This document shows, one piece after another, positions 18,471 to 28,600 of a DNA stretch of 64,000 nt. The position numbers and the translations under genes were made by a program. Position 1 is the first letter of the stretch. Each line of letters starts with the position of its first letter. Source of the stretch: Bacteroidia bacterium (lineage in GTDB: Bacteria; Bacteroidota; Bacteroidia; Flavobacteriales; Flavobacteriaceae). Where the stretch lies: NCBI GenBank assembly GCA_030427585.1, contig JAUIBW010000017.1:43285-107284 (forward strand). The letters run 5' to 3'. Below the pieces are notes generated by a model that had not been told where the DNA came from, made no database searches, and saw only the letters and a list, made by a program, of their open reading frames with translations.

Positions 18471-18647
18471 CTAATTACATGAATGATTCACGCCATTTAT
18501 AATACGAGATATTAAACTGCCAACTGTCCCGTCAACTTCAACAAGATTTTGCTTGTCTCCTCCTTTTATTCTGGCAATATTAGAATCGGTAAGTTTGGTT
18601 ACATTAATTTTTTTTAATTCGAGTTTTACTTTTTTATTCGTTTTCAT
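18471..18647 (-). CDS. GG-leader class I lanthipeptide-like precursor peptide (58 aa)
   Basis: A short gene. The leader MKTNKKVKLELKKINVTKL continues to TDSNIARIKGG, exactly the Bacteroidota GG-leader pattern (L-x-K-x2-I-x3-L-x2-x-x2-I-x-x-IKGG) of natural-product precursors annotated as class I lanthipeptides. Cleavage after the GG at residues 29-30 would leave a 28-residue core with one Cys near the C-terminus (NHSCN), one Thr and several Ser, which could form at most one (methyl)lanthionine. No LanB, LanC or peptidase-containing ABC transporter is in the window, so it is an orphan. It lies 132 nt downstream of the TPR-AraC gene on the same strand. Confidence 0.75.
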   Translation of the reverse strand: MKTNKKVKLELKKINVTKLTDSNIARIKGGDKQNLVEVDGTVGSLISRIINGVNHSCN

Positions 18648-18779
18648 GATGAGTTAATTTGAACTTTGTGATAATGTAAATGTAGCTATCAAACATTAAT
18701 TATTATATACATTTTTTATATGTTCTGGGTAAGATTTATAAATATGTAGTTACTTTTTTAAGCACATTACTATTGTAAC

Positions 18780-20507
18780 CTACTTATTTTCAATATCTTT
18801 TATATACTCAGCAGGGTTACATCCATTTTGCTTATAAAAGGCTTTAACAAAAGACTGAATATTATTAAAACCTACTTCTTTTGCCATAGATGTTATAGAA
18901 TAGTGTTTAAATTTTTTGTCATTTTTGATTTGCTGTATACAATATTCAATACGTAAATCATTAATATAGTTGGCAAAGTTTTTTTCTTTATCCATATTGA
19001 TAATCCTGGATAAATATGTAGAATTTGTTTTTAGTTTTTTGGCAACTATGGCTAATGTTAAACCATTTTTTAAAAAAGTTTTATTTTTCTCAAACTCTTC
19101 TAAATTCTTTAAAATATCATCTCTTAATTCTGGTGCGATTTCAATATCTTTTGTCTTCTGTGTTTTCTTTTTGTTTAGATATTCTGCATTTAGAAGTTTT
19201 TCCTCGTATACTTTTTCATAGCTTTTCTTTCTTTTTTTGTAATAATATAAATACCCCAGACTTATCAATACGATAGTTAATCCACCAAAAACCCATAATT
19301 GGTTTATGGTTGTTCTACTATGATTTTTAATACTATCTATTAATCGTTCTTTGTCTTTGATAAGTTGTACGTTATCATATTTTTTTACAATATTTATATT
19401 TAGTTTTTTATACTTTACAGAAAAACTACTATCTAGTTTTATCAGTTTTTCCATAATTCTTAGCTGATTCGCTTTATCATTTTTCTTCTTGTAATGATCT
19501 ATAAGGAATGTAAATGCTTCTCTAGTTTCTAATATATAGTTAGAAGCATGTACGGCAGAGTCTATTTTTTTAAAATACCCAATAGCTTCTTCTTCCTGTT
19601 CTAGTTCTAGCAGTGTTTTTCCTAAATATAAATAGGTAATAAGTATATTAGTATACGGAGTCTTTCTGGAAAGAGATAAAGACTTTTTTAAACTATCCTG
19701 TGCTATGTTATATTCTTTTCTATAATAACTATTAACTCCGTAAGATGAAAGTAACTCAGAATAGAAATGTGGGATATCTCCTGATAGAGTCGATGTAATC
19801 CCTTTTTTCAAATAGAAATGTGCAGTATCATACTTTTTAAATAAATTATAACTATCCGACAGTTTACAGAGAGTAGCTATATAATGTGACCTAAATTTAC
19901 CCATAGTATCCTGTGTCGATAGGAGGTCTAAATTCTTTTTATAGATTTCTAACGATTCTTTATCTTTTCCCAAAATGGTCTTGAGTATTGCAATATTATG
20001 TGTTATAGCGATGATATGACCAATATTATTATTGATCTCTGCATGTTTCTTCGAAATTAAATATGAAGTTAAAGCTTCATTATATCGCTCTAATTTTTGT
20101 AAAAGATAGCCTCTTAAAAGATAACCTCTTGCAGGGTAGAATTCATTTTTTACGCCTTTGGTAACAACAATCATAGAATCTGTGTATGCCAAAGCTACTT
20201 TTGGATTATTTATATTCATTTCAAAGAATATTTGATATCCATTTGCTATTTCAATACTATCCTTGTCTTTCTTTGCTCTGGTAAGATATGTATTCGATAT
20301 TTTTTTTACTAAAACTGAGTCTTTATAGTGTTTAATAAAAAGTGATCGTAATTCATTATAGGTTTTATGCATTAATGAATCTGAAACTGAATATTGTTTT
20401 TCACTAATTCTATTTTTTTTCGTCATACTCAATCCCTCATTGGAGAGAAAGACCAAGCTCATAAAAATTAAAACAATACTATAAACATTCTTCATTCTTA
20501 TATTCAA
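18780..20507 (-). CDS. TPR-repeat membrane regulator with AraC-type DNA-binding domain
   Basis: A 575-residue Bacteroidota regulator: signal or anchor at residues about 5-28, tetratricopeptide-like repeats through about residue 380, one membrane segment (LWVFGGLTIVLISLGYLYYY, about 407-426), a charged linker and a C-terminal AraC helix-turn-helix (NGLTLAIVAKKLKTNSTYLSRIINMDKEKNFANYI and ITSMAKEVGFNNIQSFVKAFYKQNG). This architecture senses an envelope signal through the TPR domain and acts on DNA in the cytoplasm. It lies directly upstream of the GG-leader peptide gene and may control it. Confidence 0.87.
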   Translation of the reverse strand: MNIRMKNVYSIVLIFMSLVFLSNEGLSMTKKNRISEKQYSVSDSLMHKTYNELRSLFIKHYKDSVLVKKISNTYLTRAKKDKDSIEIANGYQIFFEMNINNPKVALAYTDSMIVVTKGVKNEFYPARGYLLRGYLLQKLERYNEALTSYLISKKHAEINNNIGHIIAITHNIAILKTILGKDKESLEIYKKNLDLLSTQDTMGKFRSHYIATLCKLSDSYNLFKKYDTAHFYLKKGITSTLSGDIPHFYSELLSSYGVNSYYRKEYNIAQDSLKKSLSLSRKTPYTNILITYLYLGKTLLELEQEEEAIGYFKKIDSAVHASNYILETREAFTFLIDHYKKKNDKANQLRIMEKLIKLDSSFSVKYKKLNINIVKKYDNVQLIKDKERLIDSIKNHSRTTINQLWVFGGLTIVLISLGYLYYYKKRKKSYEKVYEEKLLNAEYLNKKKTQKTKDIEIAPELRDDILKNLEEFEKNKTFLKNGLTLAIVAKKLKTNSTYLSRIINMDKEKNFANYINDLRIEYCIQQIKNDKKFKHYSITSMAKEVGFNNIQSFVKAFYKQNGCNPAEYIKDIENK

Positions 20508-20851
20508 AATACCTAGTTAAAAATTATTGACAAGATAAGGGATAACCATATGAATAATATATGATTTTGATAACAAACCACAAAATTTTCTTAAAAAAAC
20601 TAAACGCCCTAATAAAAAGCATTTTGAAATTAAAAACAATAGTTAAAATTTATAAATATACTGATCAAGATTTATAAATCATAAGTTACACCTCTTGTTA
20701 TTGCATAGTCTTCGCTTTTACCTTTGTTTTAAATTTGAACCAATAGATCTATACAAAATTTGATTAATAACCAAAAAACACCCTCAATACATAGCCTAAA
20801 AAACAAATTCTATTAGCTATTTATCAAATTAAAACTAACTCATTTGTACTT
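20508..20851. other. Gene-free 344-nt intergenic region
   Basis: Very AT-rich divergent spacer between the TPR-AraC gene and the broken leucine-rich-repeat gene. I see no convincing ORF, RNA gene or strong hairpin; it presumably holds both promoters. Confidence 0.6.
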
Positions 20852-21283
20852 ATGAAAAAAAATATTTTATTGGGTATACTACTATGCTTTACCCTAACCT
20901 CTTATGCGCAAAATATTCATATCCTTGATGCTAATTTTAAAAATGCTTTACTAGCATCATCAATAAATACCAATAACGATACAAACATAAGTAAAAGTAA
21001 GTAAGAAGCAGAAAAAGCTTTATCCATAAAAGCTGTAAATAAGAATATCAAATATCTTACTGGAATAGAACATTTTGTAAATTTAAAATACCTTACTATT
21101 CCTAAGAATAAGGTAACCACTTTACATCTAACAAAAAACACAAAATTACAGTACTTGGATGTTAGTCAAAATCAGTTGACTAATCCAAATATATCAGGGT
21201 GTACACAATTAGAACGATTAGATGCAAATAATAATCAATTAGCACAATTGAATGTGTCTAAAAATGCGATATTATTTGAATAA
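20852..21283 (+). pseudogene. Broken leucine-rich-repeat secreted protein gene
   Basis: The frame begins with a good signal peptide (MKKNILLGILLCFTLTSYAQ) and leads into leucine-rich-repeat units (LTGIEHFVNLKYLTIPKNKV, LQYLDVSQNQL, LERLDANNNQLAQLNVSKN) typical of internalin-like Bacteroidota surface proteins. An in-frame TAA at 21002-21004 interrupts it after 50 codons, and it ends at 21283 after about four repeats with no sorting domain. A different frame just downstream (about 21300-21542) ends in VNGLPVGQYILNLQSNKRVIKN, which resembles the tail of a T9SS type A sorting domain. This points to a larger gene that lost its middle by deletion and frameshift. Confidence 0.7.
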
Positions 21284-21542
21284 AAAATATACAATAATAG
21301 GTTTAAAAGAATTAATATCGATAGTAAGGCTTTGTGGAGAAATTGTTAAAAAAGTAGTTGTTAAATTTATTGTTGGTCCCAGAGAAGAACTTATACAAGA
21401 AGATCCTTTTGCTTCTCCAATTCCAAGAGGTACAAATGATATACTAATGGGTCTTAATTCTGTTTTGATTGATGTTAATGGATTGCCTGTTGGCCAATAT
21501 ATTCTTAATCTCCAATCTAATAAAAGGGTTATTAAAAACTAA
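21252..21542 (+). pseudogene. Probable 3' remnant with T9SS-tail-like end
   Basis: An open frame whose last 24 residues (DVNGLPVGQYILNLQSNKRVIKN) look like the final strands and basic end of a T9SS type A sorting domain (the L-P-x-G-x-Y-x-x-x-L pattern followed by a KR-x-I-K-N end). The upstream part is not recognisable. It probably is the displaced tail of the leucine-rich-repeat gene that begins at 20852. It could instead be a small independent gene, but no signal peptide is present. Confidence 0.4.
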
Positions 21543-21705
21543 ATTTCGATACCACTTAAAGAAAAAAGGTTGTGTTATTTTTTTCTAAATGATCAGGGGA
21601 AATAAGGTTGAGTTAGAAGTACAAAACACCTGTCATAAGATAAAGAATATGTATTCACAACCTTTTTTTATAGATAATATTATATAAAAATATTATTAAA
21701 CGACC

Positions 21706-21745
21706 AGACCTCGTAAGCTATAGTATAAGCTTGCGAGGTCTATTT
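21706..21745. terminator. Hairpin between broken LRR gene and DUF4407 gene
   Basis: AGACCTCGTAAGCT at 21706-21719 pairs with 21728-21741 (one G-U pair), followed on the plus strand by ATTTTTATTTT. It sits between converging genes and may work for both strands. Confidence 0.65.
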
Positions 21746-21764
21746 TTATTTTGGTGTATCAAAT

Positions 21765-22868
21765 TTATAAGATCCCGGTTTGCTTTTTATAAAAAGCATC
21801 CTGTTGTTTTTTCATCATTTCCCGGGCGATCTTTTTCTTGTATGCATATAATTCCTCTTCTTCAGAAAGGTCACCATATACTCTATCATTAATTGTATGA
21901 TCTGTTTCTAATAACACTTTTCGTTGATCTTCTTTCTGCGCAACCCATATTTTTATTTCTCCTTCTATATCTTCTAATTTAAAGTCATACTCTCCTTTGG
22001 GAGAGAATAATTTTGCAAAAATAGGTGAAGTTTCTATGGCTAGAAATAATAAAAAGACAAAAAATGAAGGTAACCAAGGTAGCTCATTTAAGGCGTTTAC
22101 CCGAGCCATTAACCCATCAAAATTATCAATAATAGGTTGAGAAGTAGCCACTTGATTATCATAGTCGGCAGTCAATTCTGTTTTTTGAATTTCTAAGGCA
22201 GTTATTTTCTCTGTATTTGCTTTTTTCAATTCGACTAATGCTGCCAAAGCTGCATCATGTTTCTCACGTTTTTCTTTATATACAGGGCCTTTTCCAATAA
22301 TCTCAGTACCTTTTCGTCCTTCTGCCTCAGCAATATAGGTTTCATAAAGATCGTTAACCTCGGTTTCTTTGGTTTTTACTTCCTCTTTAAGTGTATTAAT
22401 TTCAGAATCAATTGCAGCAATTGCCGGAGTATATTGTGTCGCTATTTGCTCTTTATTTGCTAAAGTAAAATCATTCTTTTGCTCAAGCAAAACACGGTCA
22501 ATTTCTTTCTCAAAAATTTTTAATTCTAACGGTTTAGAAATGACAACCGCAATAATTACGGCCAAAATAATTCTTGGTGAAGCTTGTAGAAGTTCATCCA
22601 TAAAATTATCCTTCTTCTTAATAGTAGATACAATAAATCGATCCAGATTAAAGATCAATAATCCCCAGATTAAACCAAAGAAGATAGCAGTAAAATAAGT
22701 ATCAAATACGGTATATAGGGCATAGGTGGCAGCAATAAAAGCCATTACTGCTGTAAAGAAAACTGTTGCTCCGATACCAGCATATTTATTCTGTTCTCCA
22801 TCAGAACTATCTGCTAATATATTGGCATCTGCGCCAGAGCATAAAATAAAAAAACGTTTTAACATCAT
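21765..22868 (-). CDS. DUF4407 family membrane protein
   Basis: A 367-residue protein matching DUF4407: an N-terminal CSGADANILADSS block, membrane segments at about 35-50, 58-78 and 95-115, a long central coiled coil (residues about 140-250, rich in Glu, Lys and Ala), a further membrane segment (WLPSFFVFLLFLAIETSPIFAKL, about 273-295) and a charged C-terminal helix. The family is common in Bacteroidota; function is unknown. It is separated from the BlaR1-like gene upstream by a terminator, so it is probably transcribed alone. Confidence 0.83.
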   Translation of the reverse strand: MMLKRFFILCSGADANILADSSDGEQNKYAGIGATVFFTAVMAFIAATYALYTVFDTYFTAIFFGLIWGLLIFNLDRFIVSTIKKKDNFMDELLQASPRIILAVIIAVVISKPLELKIFEKEIDRVLLEQKNDFTLANKEQIATQYTPAIAAIDSEINTLKEEVKTKETEVNDLYETYIAEAEGRKGTEIIGKGPVYKEKREKHDAALAALVELKKANTEKITALEIQKTELTADYDNQVATSQPIIDNFDGLMARVNALNELPWLPSFFVFLLFLAIETSPIFAKLFSPKGEYDFKLEDIEGEIKIWVAQKEDQRKVLLETDHTINDRVYGDLSEEEELYAYKKKIAREMMKKQQDAFYKKQTGIL

Positions 22869-22923
22869 CTAAGGGTTTTTTGATTGATAATAAGTATAAC
22901 GCTGGTTTATAGCGATATGTTGC

Positions 22924-22950
22924 ACAAAAAAACTCCCTTTAGGGAGTTTT
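22924..22950 (-). terminator. Terminator after the BlaR1-like gene
   Basis: Perfect 8-bp stem AACTCCCT (22931-22938) / AGGGAGTT (22941-22948); on the minus strand it is followed by a run of seven T. It ends the BlaI-BlaR1-like transcript. Confidence 0.75.
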
Positions 22951-22981
22951 CGTTCTTAAAACTATCGGAAAACTGGATACG

Positions 22982-24886
22982 TTAATTATTCTCTTTTTGA
23001 TTTTTTTCCCAAGCTTTTTGTTGTTCTTTTCTCACTTCTTGTATACGTTTTCGTGCTTCTTTTCTTTCTGTAATAGCCTCTTTTCTTACTACATCACGAG
23101 CTCTTTTAACTTCGTCCATAGCTTTTCTACGAGCTTTTTCTGCTTGTTTTCTTGATTTCTCGGCTTGCTGCATAACTCGTTTCGCTTCTTCTCTCCTCAT
23201 TTTTGCATGAATCACAGCTTGTTTTTCGGCTTCAAATCTTGCTCTTTCAGCATTTCTCATGGCTTCTTCTCTTATCTTATAAGATTGCTCCCGGGCTCTA
23301 TTTGATTCTTCCATAGCAATTACTCTGGCTTTCTCAGCCTGCTCCATCGCTATAGCTCTTGCTTGTTCTGCTCTATGTCTTGATACTTCTGCTCTCTCCA
23401 TTGCCAAGGCAGCTATTTCTTCTTTTACTTGCTCTGCTTCATATCTTGCCTCCTCTGCTCTTTCTATTGCAATAGTTTTATCTATTTCTGCAAGTTCTGC
23501 GAGTTCATTTCTATCTCTTTCTACTTCTTCCTTTATAAGTTCTGCTTCTCTTTCAATTTCTTCAAGTTCTGTCAGAGAATAAGAAGGTGCTTTCGGACGC
23601 TTTGACACTTTTGGTGCCTTAAGTGGTTTTGGAGGTTTTGGAACTTTTAGTTTTTTATGTGCTTTAGGAGAAGGCGGAGTCCCAGGAGCAACACTTGCTC
23701 TCATTTTTGGTGGAGCCGGAGGTGGAGGTGGAATAAGATCATGCCCATCTGGATTAGCTTTATACAACCTCGTTTTTCGATATTCCTTATTGAGTTTTTT
23801 GAGAAACTTATCATTCGTGTTTTCTAGTTTGACTCTAAATTGAAACTCTGTTAACTCATGGTCTTTCCACTGTTTTGTAGCATTATCGATAACGGCAGCC
23901 ATACCAGATAAATCGGTGGTAATTCCATTAATATTAATTTGTTTTCCACTAACTCTAATTTTGATTTTTTTATCAGGGTGAGTTGGCGCTACGGTAGTAC
24001 TGATTGTTGTACTTTTTTGTTGAGCTACCATCTTATTGTTAAACAAAAGAATGCATCCTAAAAGGATAGGTAGAAACAACAGCAATCGAGTTGTTGCTTT
24101 CGTTTTAGAAAATTGTTGTGACATCATAACGATTCGTTTTTTGGTTAATGAATAATTGATAGGGCTCGCTAATACAGCTTGATGAGAGCTGTTTGGATAA
24201 TTAACGAGTAGGTCCATATATTGATGTATTGAAAACTGTTGTTTCAATACTTTTTGATCTGCAAGAAATTCATGATTTAACTTAATTGATTTTTTTACTA
24301 AAAACCATATTGGATTGAACCAAAAAATCACTTGAAAAATCTCTACAAACAGAATATCTAAAGTATGTCTTTGTTGTACATGAGTTTTCTCATGTAATAA
24401 TATTTCTTGCGGAATAGCTTTTTTCTGAAATTCTTTTTTGGGAACAAAAATGTAGTGTAAAAATGTATGCGGAATAATAGAATTTGTGAGTAGCACATTA
24501 ATGTGTGAGGACTCTTTCAGGTTTTCATTTCTTCTTACCTTCTTAATCAAATGGGATATGTTTTTTATGAATCTAACCGCAAAAATCAAAACACCTATAC
24601 CATAAACAATCCATATAATTGTCGAAAGATAGTCTATAGGTGTGGCTTCTGCTTGTGCTTTATCTGATAGGGTTAGATGATTTACAGGTTGTTGAATATT
24701 TTCCTGATTAATTACTGTATCTGTTTCATAAGTAATAGTAATTAGCGGAATAGTATATGCAAAAAATAAGGTAAAAAGAAGGTAAAATCTTTTAAAATGA
24801 TGCATATTCTCTCGTTCTAAAAATAGCTTGTAAAAAGACCATAATAGCACTAAACAAAGAGACGATTTTATTATATATACAATCAT
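22982..24886 (-). CDS. BlaR1-like M56 metallopeptidase with long coiled-coil C-terminus
   Basis: A 634-residue membrane protein. The M56 domain has four membrane helices in the first 290 residues and the zinc motif HEKTHVQQRH with the downstream LNHEFLADQKVL. A fourth helix (LLLFLPILLGCILLF) leads to a periplasmic part that is not a penicillin-binding domain: a short folded region, a Pro-rich stretch (IPPPPPAPPKMRASVAPGTPPSP) and about 200 residues of nearly uninterrupted Glu/Ala/Arg/Lys coiled coil. BlaR1 relatives cleave the BlaI repressor on sensing envelope stress. The gene overlaps the BlaI-like gene by 4 nt. Confidence 0.85.
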   Translation of the reverse strand: MIVYIIKSSLCLVLLWSFYKLFLERENMHHFKRFYLLFTLFFAYTIPLITITYETDTVINQENIQQPVNHLTLSDKAQAEATPIDYLSTIIWIVYGIGVLIFAVRFIKNISHLIKKVRRNENLKESSHINVLLTNSIIPHTFLHYIFVPKKEFQKKAIPQEILLHEKTHVQQRHTLDILFVEIFQVIFWFNPIWFLVKKSIKLNHEFLADQKVLKQQFSIHQYMDLLVNYPNSSHQAVLASPINYSLTKKRIVMMSQQFSKTKATTRLLLFLPILLGCILLFNNKMVAQQKSTTISTTVAPTHPDKKIKIRVSGKQININGITTDLSGMAAVIDNATKQWKDHELTEFQFRVKLENTNDKFLKKLNKEYRKTRLYKANPDGHDLIPPPPPAPPKMRASVAPGTPPSPKAHKKLKVPKPPKPLKAPKVSKRPKAPSYSLTELEEIEREAELIKEEVERDRNELAELAEIDKTIAIERAEEARYEAEQVKEEIAALAMERAEVSRHRAEQARAIAMEQAEKARVIAMEESNRAREQSYKIREEAMRNAERARFEAEKQAVIHAKMRREEAKRVMQQAEKSRKQAEKARRKAMDEVKRARDVVRKEAITERKEARKRIQEVRKEQQKAWEKNQKENN

Positions 24887-25254
24887 TGCTTTTGTTTTTG
24901 GATTTGTTTATCTACTATTTTTTTAAGTTCTTCTAATTCTGTAGTAGACAAGTTGGTTTCTGATGTAAAAAATGATGCAAACTGTGAAGCCGAATCGTTA
25001 AAAAAATTCTTAATCAGTCCATTTACATGTTTAGAAAAATAATCCGTCTTTTTTACTAATGGATAATATTCTCTTGATTTCCCATATAACGTATAATTCA
25101 CAAAACCTTTATCAATCATTCTTTTCAATAGTGTAGCTACAGTAGTAGTTGCAGGTTTAGGTTCTGGAAAAGAATCTAATAAATCCTTCATAAAGGCTTT
25201 CTCTAATTTCCAGAGATATTGCATTAATTGTTCTTCAGTTTTTGATAATTGCAT
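24883..25254 (-). CDS. BlaI/MecI/CopY family repressor
   Basis: A 123-residue winged-helix repressor of the BlaI family: LSKTEEQLMQYLWKLEKAFMKDLLDSFPEPKPATTTVATLLKRMIDKGFVNYTLYGKSREYYPLV contains the recognition helix (TTTVATLLKRM) and the wing, followed by a helical dimerisation part. The downstream M56 gene overlaps it by 4 nt and encodes the partner sensor protease. The operator candidate TACAAATGTA lies 24 nt upstream of its start codon, so the pair should be self-repressed. Confidence 0.9.
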   Translation of the reverse strand: MQLSKTEEQLMQYLWKLEKAFMKDLLDSFPEPKPATTTVATLLKRMIDKGFVNYTLYGKSREYYPLVKKTDYFSKHVNGLIKNFFNDSASQFASFFTSETNLSTTELEELKKIVDKQIQKQKQ

Positions 25255-25277
25255 TGTTCTACGTTATTAGAATTTAC

Positions 25278-25291
25278 TCTACAAATGTAGA
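25278..25291 (-). promoter_or_regulatory. BlaI-type operator, TCTACA-AA-TGTAGA
   Basis: A 14-bp inverted repeat whose core TACAAATGTA matches the TACAnnTGTA-type dyad recognised by BlaI/MecI repressors. It lies 24 bp before the start of the BlaI-like gene, where it would cover the promoter. Confidence 0.65.
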
Positions 25292-25569
25292 ATAAAAATT
25301 TAAAACTACAAAAAAACATGCTATAAAATAGCATTATAGCATTTATTACATATTAAAAACATTGTTATAAAACGGGGAAATTTCAACTTTATAACATTAA
25401 CTCATTTAAATACATACACAAAGAAAAAAGTACTGTTAAAAAACTCAGAAATTAATATAGATTCATTACCAGAAGGGTTTTATTATGGCTATTGTTGATA
25501 ACAATCAAGGTGAAAAATATTCTAAAAAACTACTGATCAATCGATAACTAATCTATTGTATTTCTACAT

Positions 25570-25604
25570 AAAAAACGGGTGTACAGCATATAACTGACAC
25601 CCGC
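25570..25604 (-). terminator. Terminator after the M43 metalloprotease gene
   Basis: CGGGTGT (25576-25582) pairs with ACACCCG (25597-25603); read on the minus strand the stem is followed by a T run. It lies 36 nt after the protease stop codon. Confidence 0.65.
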
Positions 25605-25639
25605 TTCATATTGTTTAATCTACAACCAGGTTTATTAGG

Positions 25640-28600
25640 TTATTTCTTTACAATGGTATGTATTTCTGAAGTTCCTTTGGATGTTATTTTTACGAAATAG
25701 TTTCCTTTTTCGGTTATTGCTCCTCCAAAAGGAAGTACCCCAGGGTTTCTATCATAGTTTTTGTGATAAATACGTCTTCCTAAAAGATCATATACACTCA
25801 TATTAAATCTTTGTTTTCCTAATTTGGTTAGGTCTATATTGGTCATTTCGGTAAATGAGTTAGGATATACTTTAACCAGGTTCTCTGCTTTTTCCGGACC
25901 TGCTGCTGCCGGTCTTTTGGTTAACAATCCCTGACCTGCATTAGTGTTATATGCATAATCTAATATAGTGTAGGATAATCCATCATTTGCTACAGTAGCA
26001 TAAAACCATCCATAATGTGTATTACCACTAATTTTGAAGGTAAATCCTATATAACCAGAGTTACCGTTCCAATTGGTATATGAAGAAGAACTTACAATAT
26101 AACTATGAGATTCTGCAACAAAATTACTAGAAGTTCCAACTTCTACTCCTTCAGCAAGCATAGTTACATTTTTGCTACTACCTTCGCATACAACATCTTT
26201 ATCATACGTAACCAATCGTACCGAATTATTGGTGTACCATGCTCCATAATCGCTATTGTCTCCTACTTCTATTCTAAAGAAATCCCAGGTATTTGAAGAA
26301 TTTACAGTAATATCATTTACATCTACATACACCACTCCGTCATTAGTAGCACAAGGAGCACAAGAACCCCCACAATCTACTCCGGTCTCATCACCATTCT
26401 GAATACCATCTGTACAGGTAGGATCAGATCCTCCTCCGGTTCCTACGGTAATAGTATAATCTTCTACTTCTCCATAGTCAAAAGATTCACATGCTGTTGG
26501 GATACCATTGTATTTCATAGATACTCTCATCCTGGTATTTCCGTTTTTGGCACTAGATGGGATCATAAAACTACCACTTACGGGAGTATCTTTTGAAGCA
26601 GCTTTACTCCATACCTGCTCATCGGCATCAGCAAAATCCCCATCCTGGTTATAATCTATCCATACACTATATCCTTCAGAATATACTGTTGATCTCCAGG
26701 TTGGTGTAATGGTAATAGTATGAGAAGCTCCTTTAGATACTGTAGTTGATACCGAAGTATAATCTCCATAACCTCCGGTAGAACCTGTAGAAGTATTATC
26801 AATTGTTCCTAACTGTACTCTACCAATATATTCGTCTGATACACTTTTCCCGTTAGAATCACAGTATGTTATTGGCGTGCTACAAGGCTCACATGATCCA
26901 CCACAATCTACTCCGGTTTCATCTCCATTCTGGATACCGTCATTACAGGTAGGAGCTCCTCCTAATTCTTTACTTCCTGCCTTAATAGTACCATAAGGCT
27001 CTGTACTATATGCATAATCCAATAATGTATATGAGTTTCCACTAGTATTTACCTGGAATCGAAGCCAACCGTGGTATTCTTTGGCATTTTTAAGAAATCT
27101 AAATCCTGCATACCCAGTTTGCCCATCCCAATTGGTATATGAATTTGTTCTAATATCATGTAAATTAGGATATGCTCCTCCATTTACCCAATTACTGGTA
27201 GTACTGATTGGTGTATCTGCTGGTAAATTTGCAATATTTTTTGTACTTCCTACAGTAATCATTGCGGCTGTATAGGTTTCAAATTGTAATGCAGGCTGAC
27301 CACTTGGATGCCCAGAAGCATTATAAAATAATCCTCCGTAATTTGTTCCTCCGCCTAAGGATGGAATATTAGCATCTGTAAATGGTTTCCATACCGTATT
27401 AGCATCAACTGTAAGATCACTATTATCTACATAAACGACTTTAAAAGGATCATAAAATGAGAAATTAAACACTACTTTATCAGAATTTAACGTACTTGTT
27501 CCTCCTGAAATAATAGCATTTTTAAGAGTGATTGTACCTGAAGCGTTATCAGCAGATCCATGATTATTAGTGACCCCACTATACTTTACTCTTAATTTCG
27601 TATTGTTTATTACCGTTATACTGGCTGAAAATCCTTGAGGAAGGCTTGATGTAAAATGTGTTCCTTCTGTTAATGTTCCAGAACTTAATGAAAAAGTACC
27701 TCCCTGTATATCTATATCATAAGAATCATCTACTAAGGTTCCATTATTAGATAATGATTCTTCTACAGTATTATTATTTGCTATTAGCGAAGCTCCCGTA
27801 AGATTTACTCCTGTAGCTATCAGGTTAGCTGCTTGCCACAATGGTTTTCTTGTTGGGTGTTCTAATGCTGCCAGCATTCTATTTATCTGCCCTTGAGTAT
27901 ACATTTTTGCACAACCTGCTGCTGCATCATATCCCATATAATTTTCATAGTTAATCAAATTCCCACAATCACTGGCTCCGACAACGCATCCATCATCTCC
28001 AGAATCTGTATCTTCTTTTGGTGTATCGCTAACATAGTCTCCATTTGGGTCATCACATCCACCTTCAAAAGTATGTATTAAATTAAGCCAATGCCCAAAT
28101 TCGTGCGTAAAAACAGATGCAAACTCTTTATTAGTATTACCGTGCAAATATTGCCCGTTATAGACTACTCTTGCAATATTTGCATCAGACATTGTTGTAT
28201 TCGGATACCATGCAACTCCAGAATTATTTGAGACCCCATCTCCATACAAATCCCCTGTGATATATACATTCATATATTTATAATTATCCCAGGCATCTGC
28301 TGCAACAACCGGACTACTATAATTACCCATTCCAGAAGCTACAGGATGAATAATCACTCCATTAGTACTACCTCCGTTAGGATCAATTTTAGCCAACGCA
28401 AATCGTATACTTAGTGTTGATTTGCGACCGTCAAAAACGGGGTCAATCGAATTAAAATCATCATTAAGTCCGTTAAAATCTTTATTTAACGCATCAAGAG
28501 CTCCTTTTATCTTATCATAATCTACAGTTTTCCCGTGCTGTGTTGTGCCATATACATGAACTACTACAGGTATAGTATATGTTTCTGCTGCCTTTTGAGA

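Larger units (their letters stand above)
25255..25639. other. 385-nt intergenic region with BlaI-type operator and protease terminator
   Basis: Apart from the palindromic operator (25278-25291) and the terminator hairpin of the M43 protease gene (25570-25604), I see no ORF with a plausible start and no RNA gene. The sequence is AT-rich. Confidence 0.6.
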
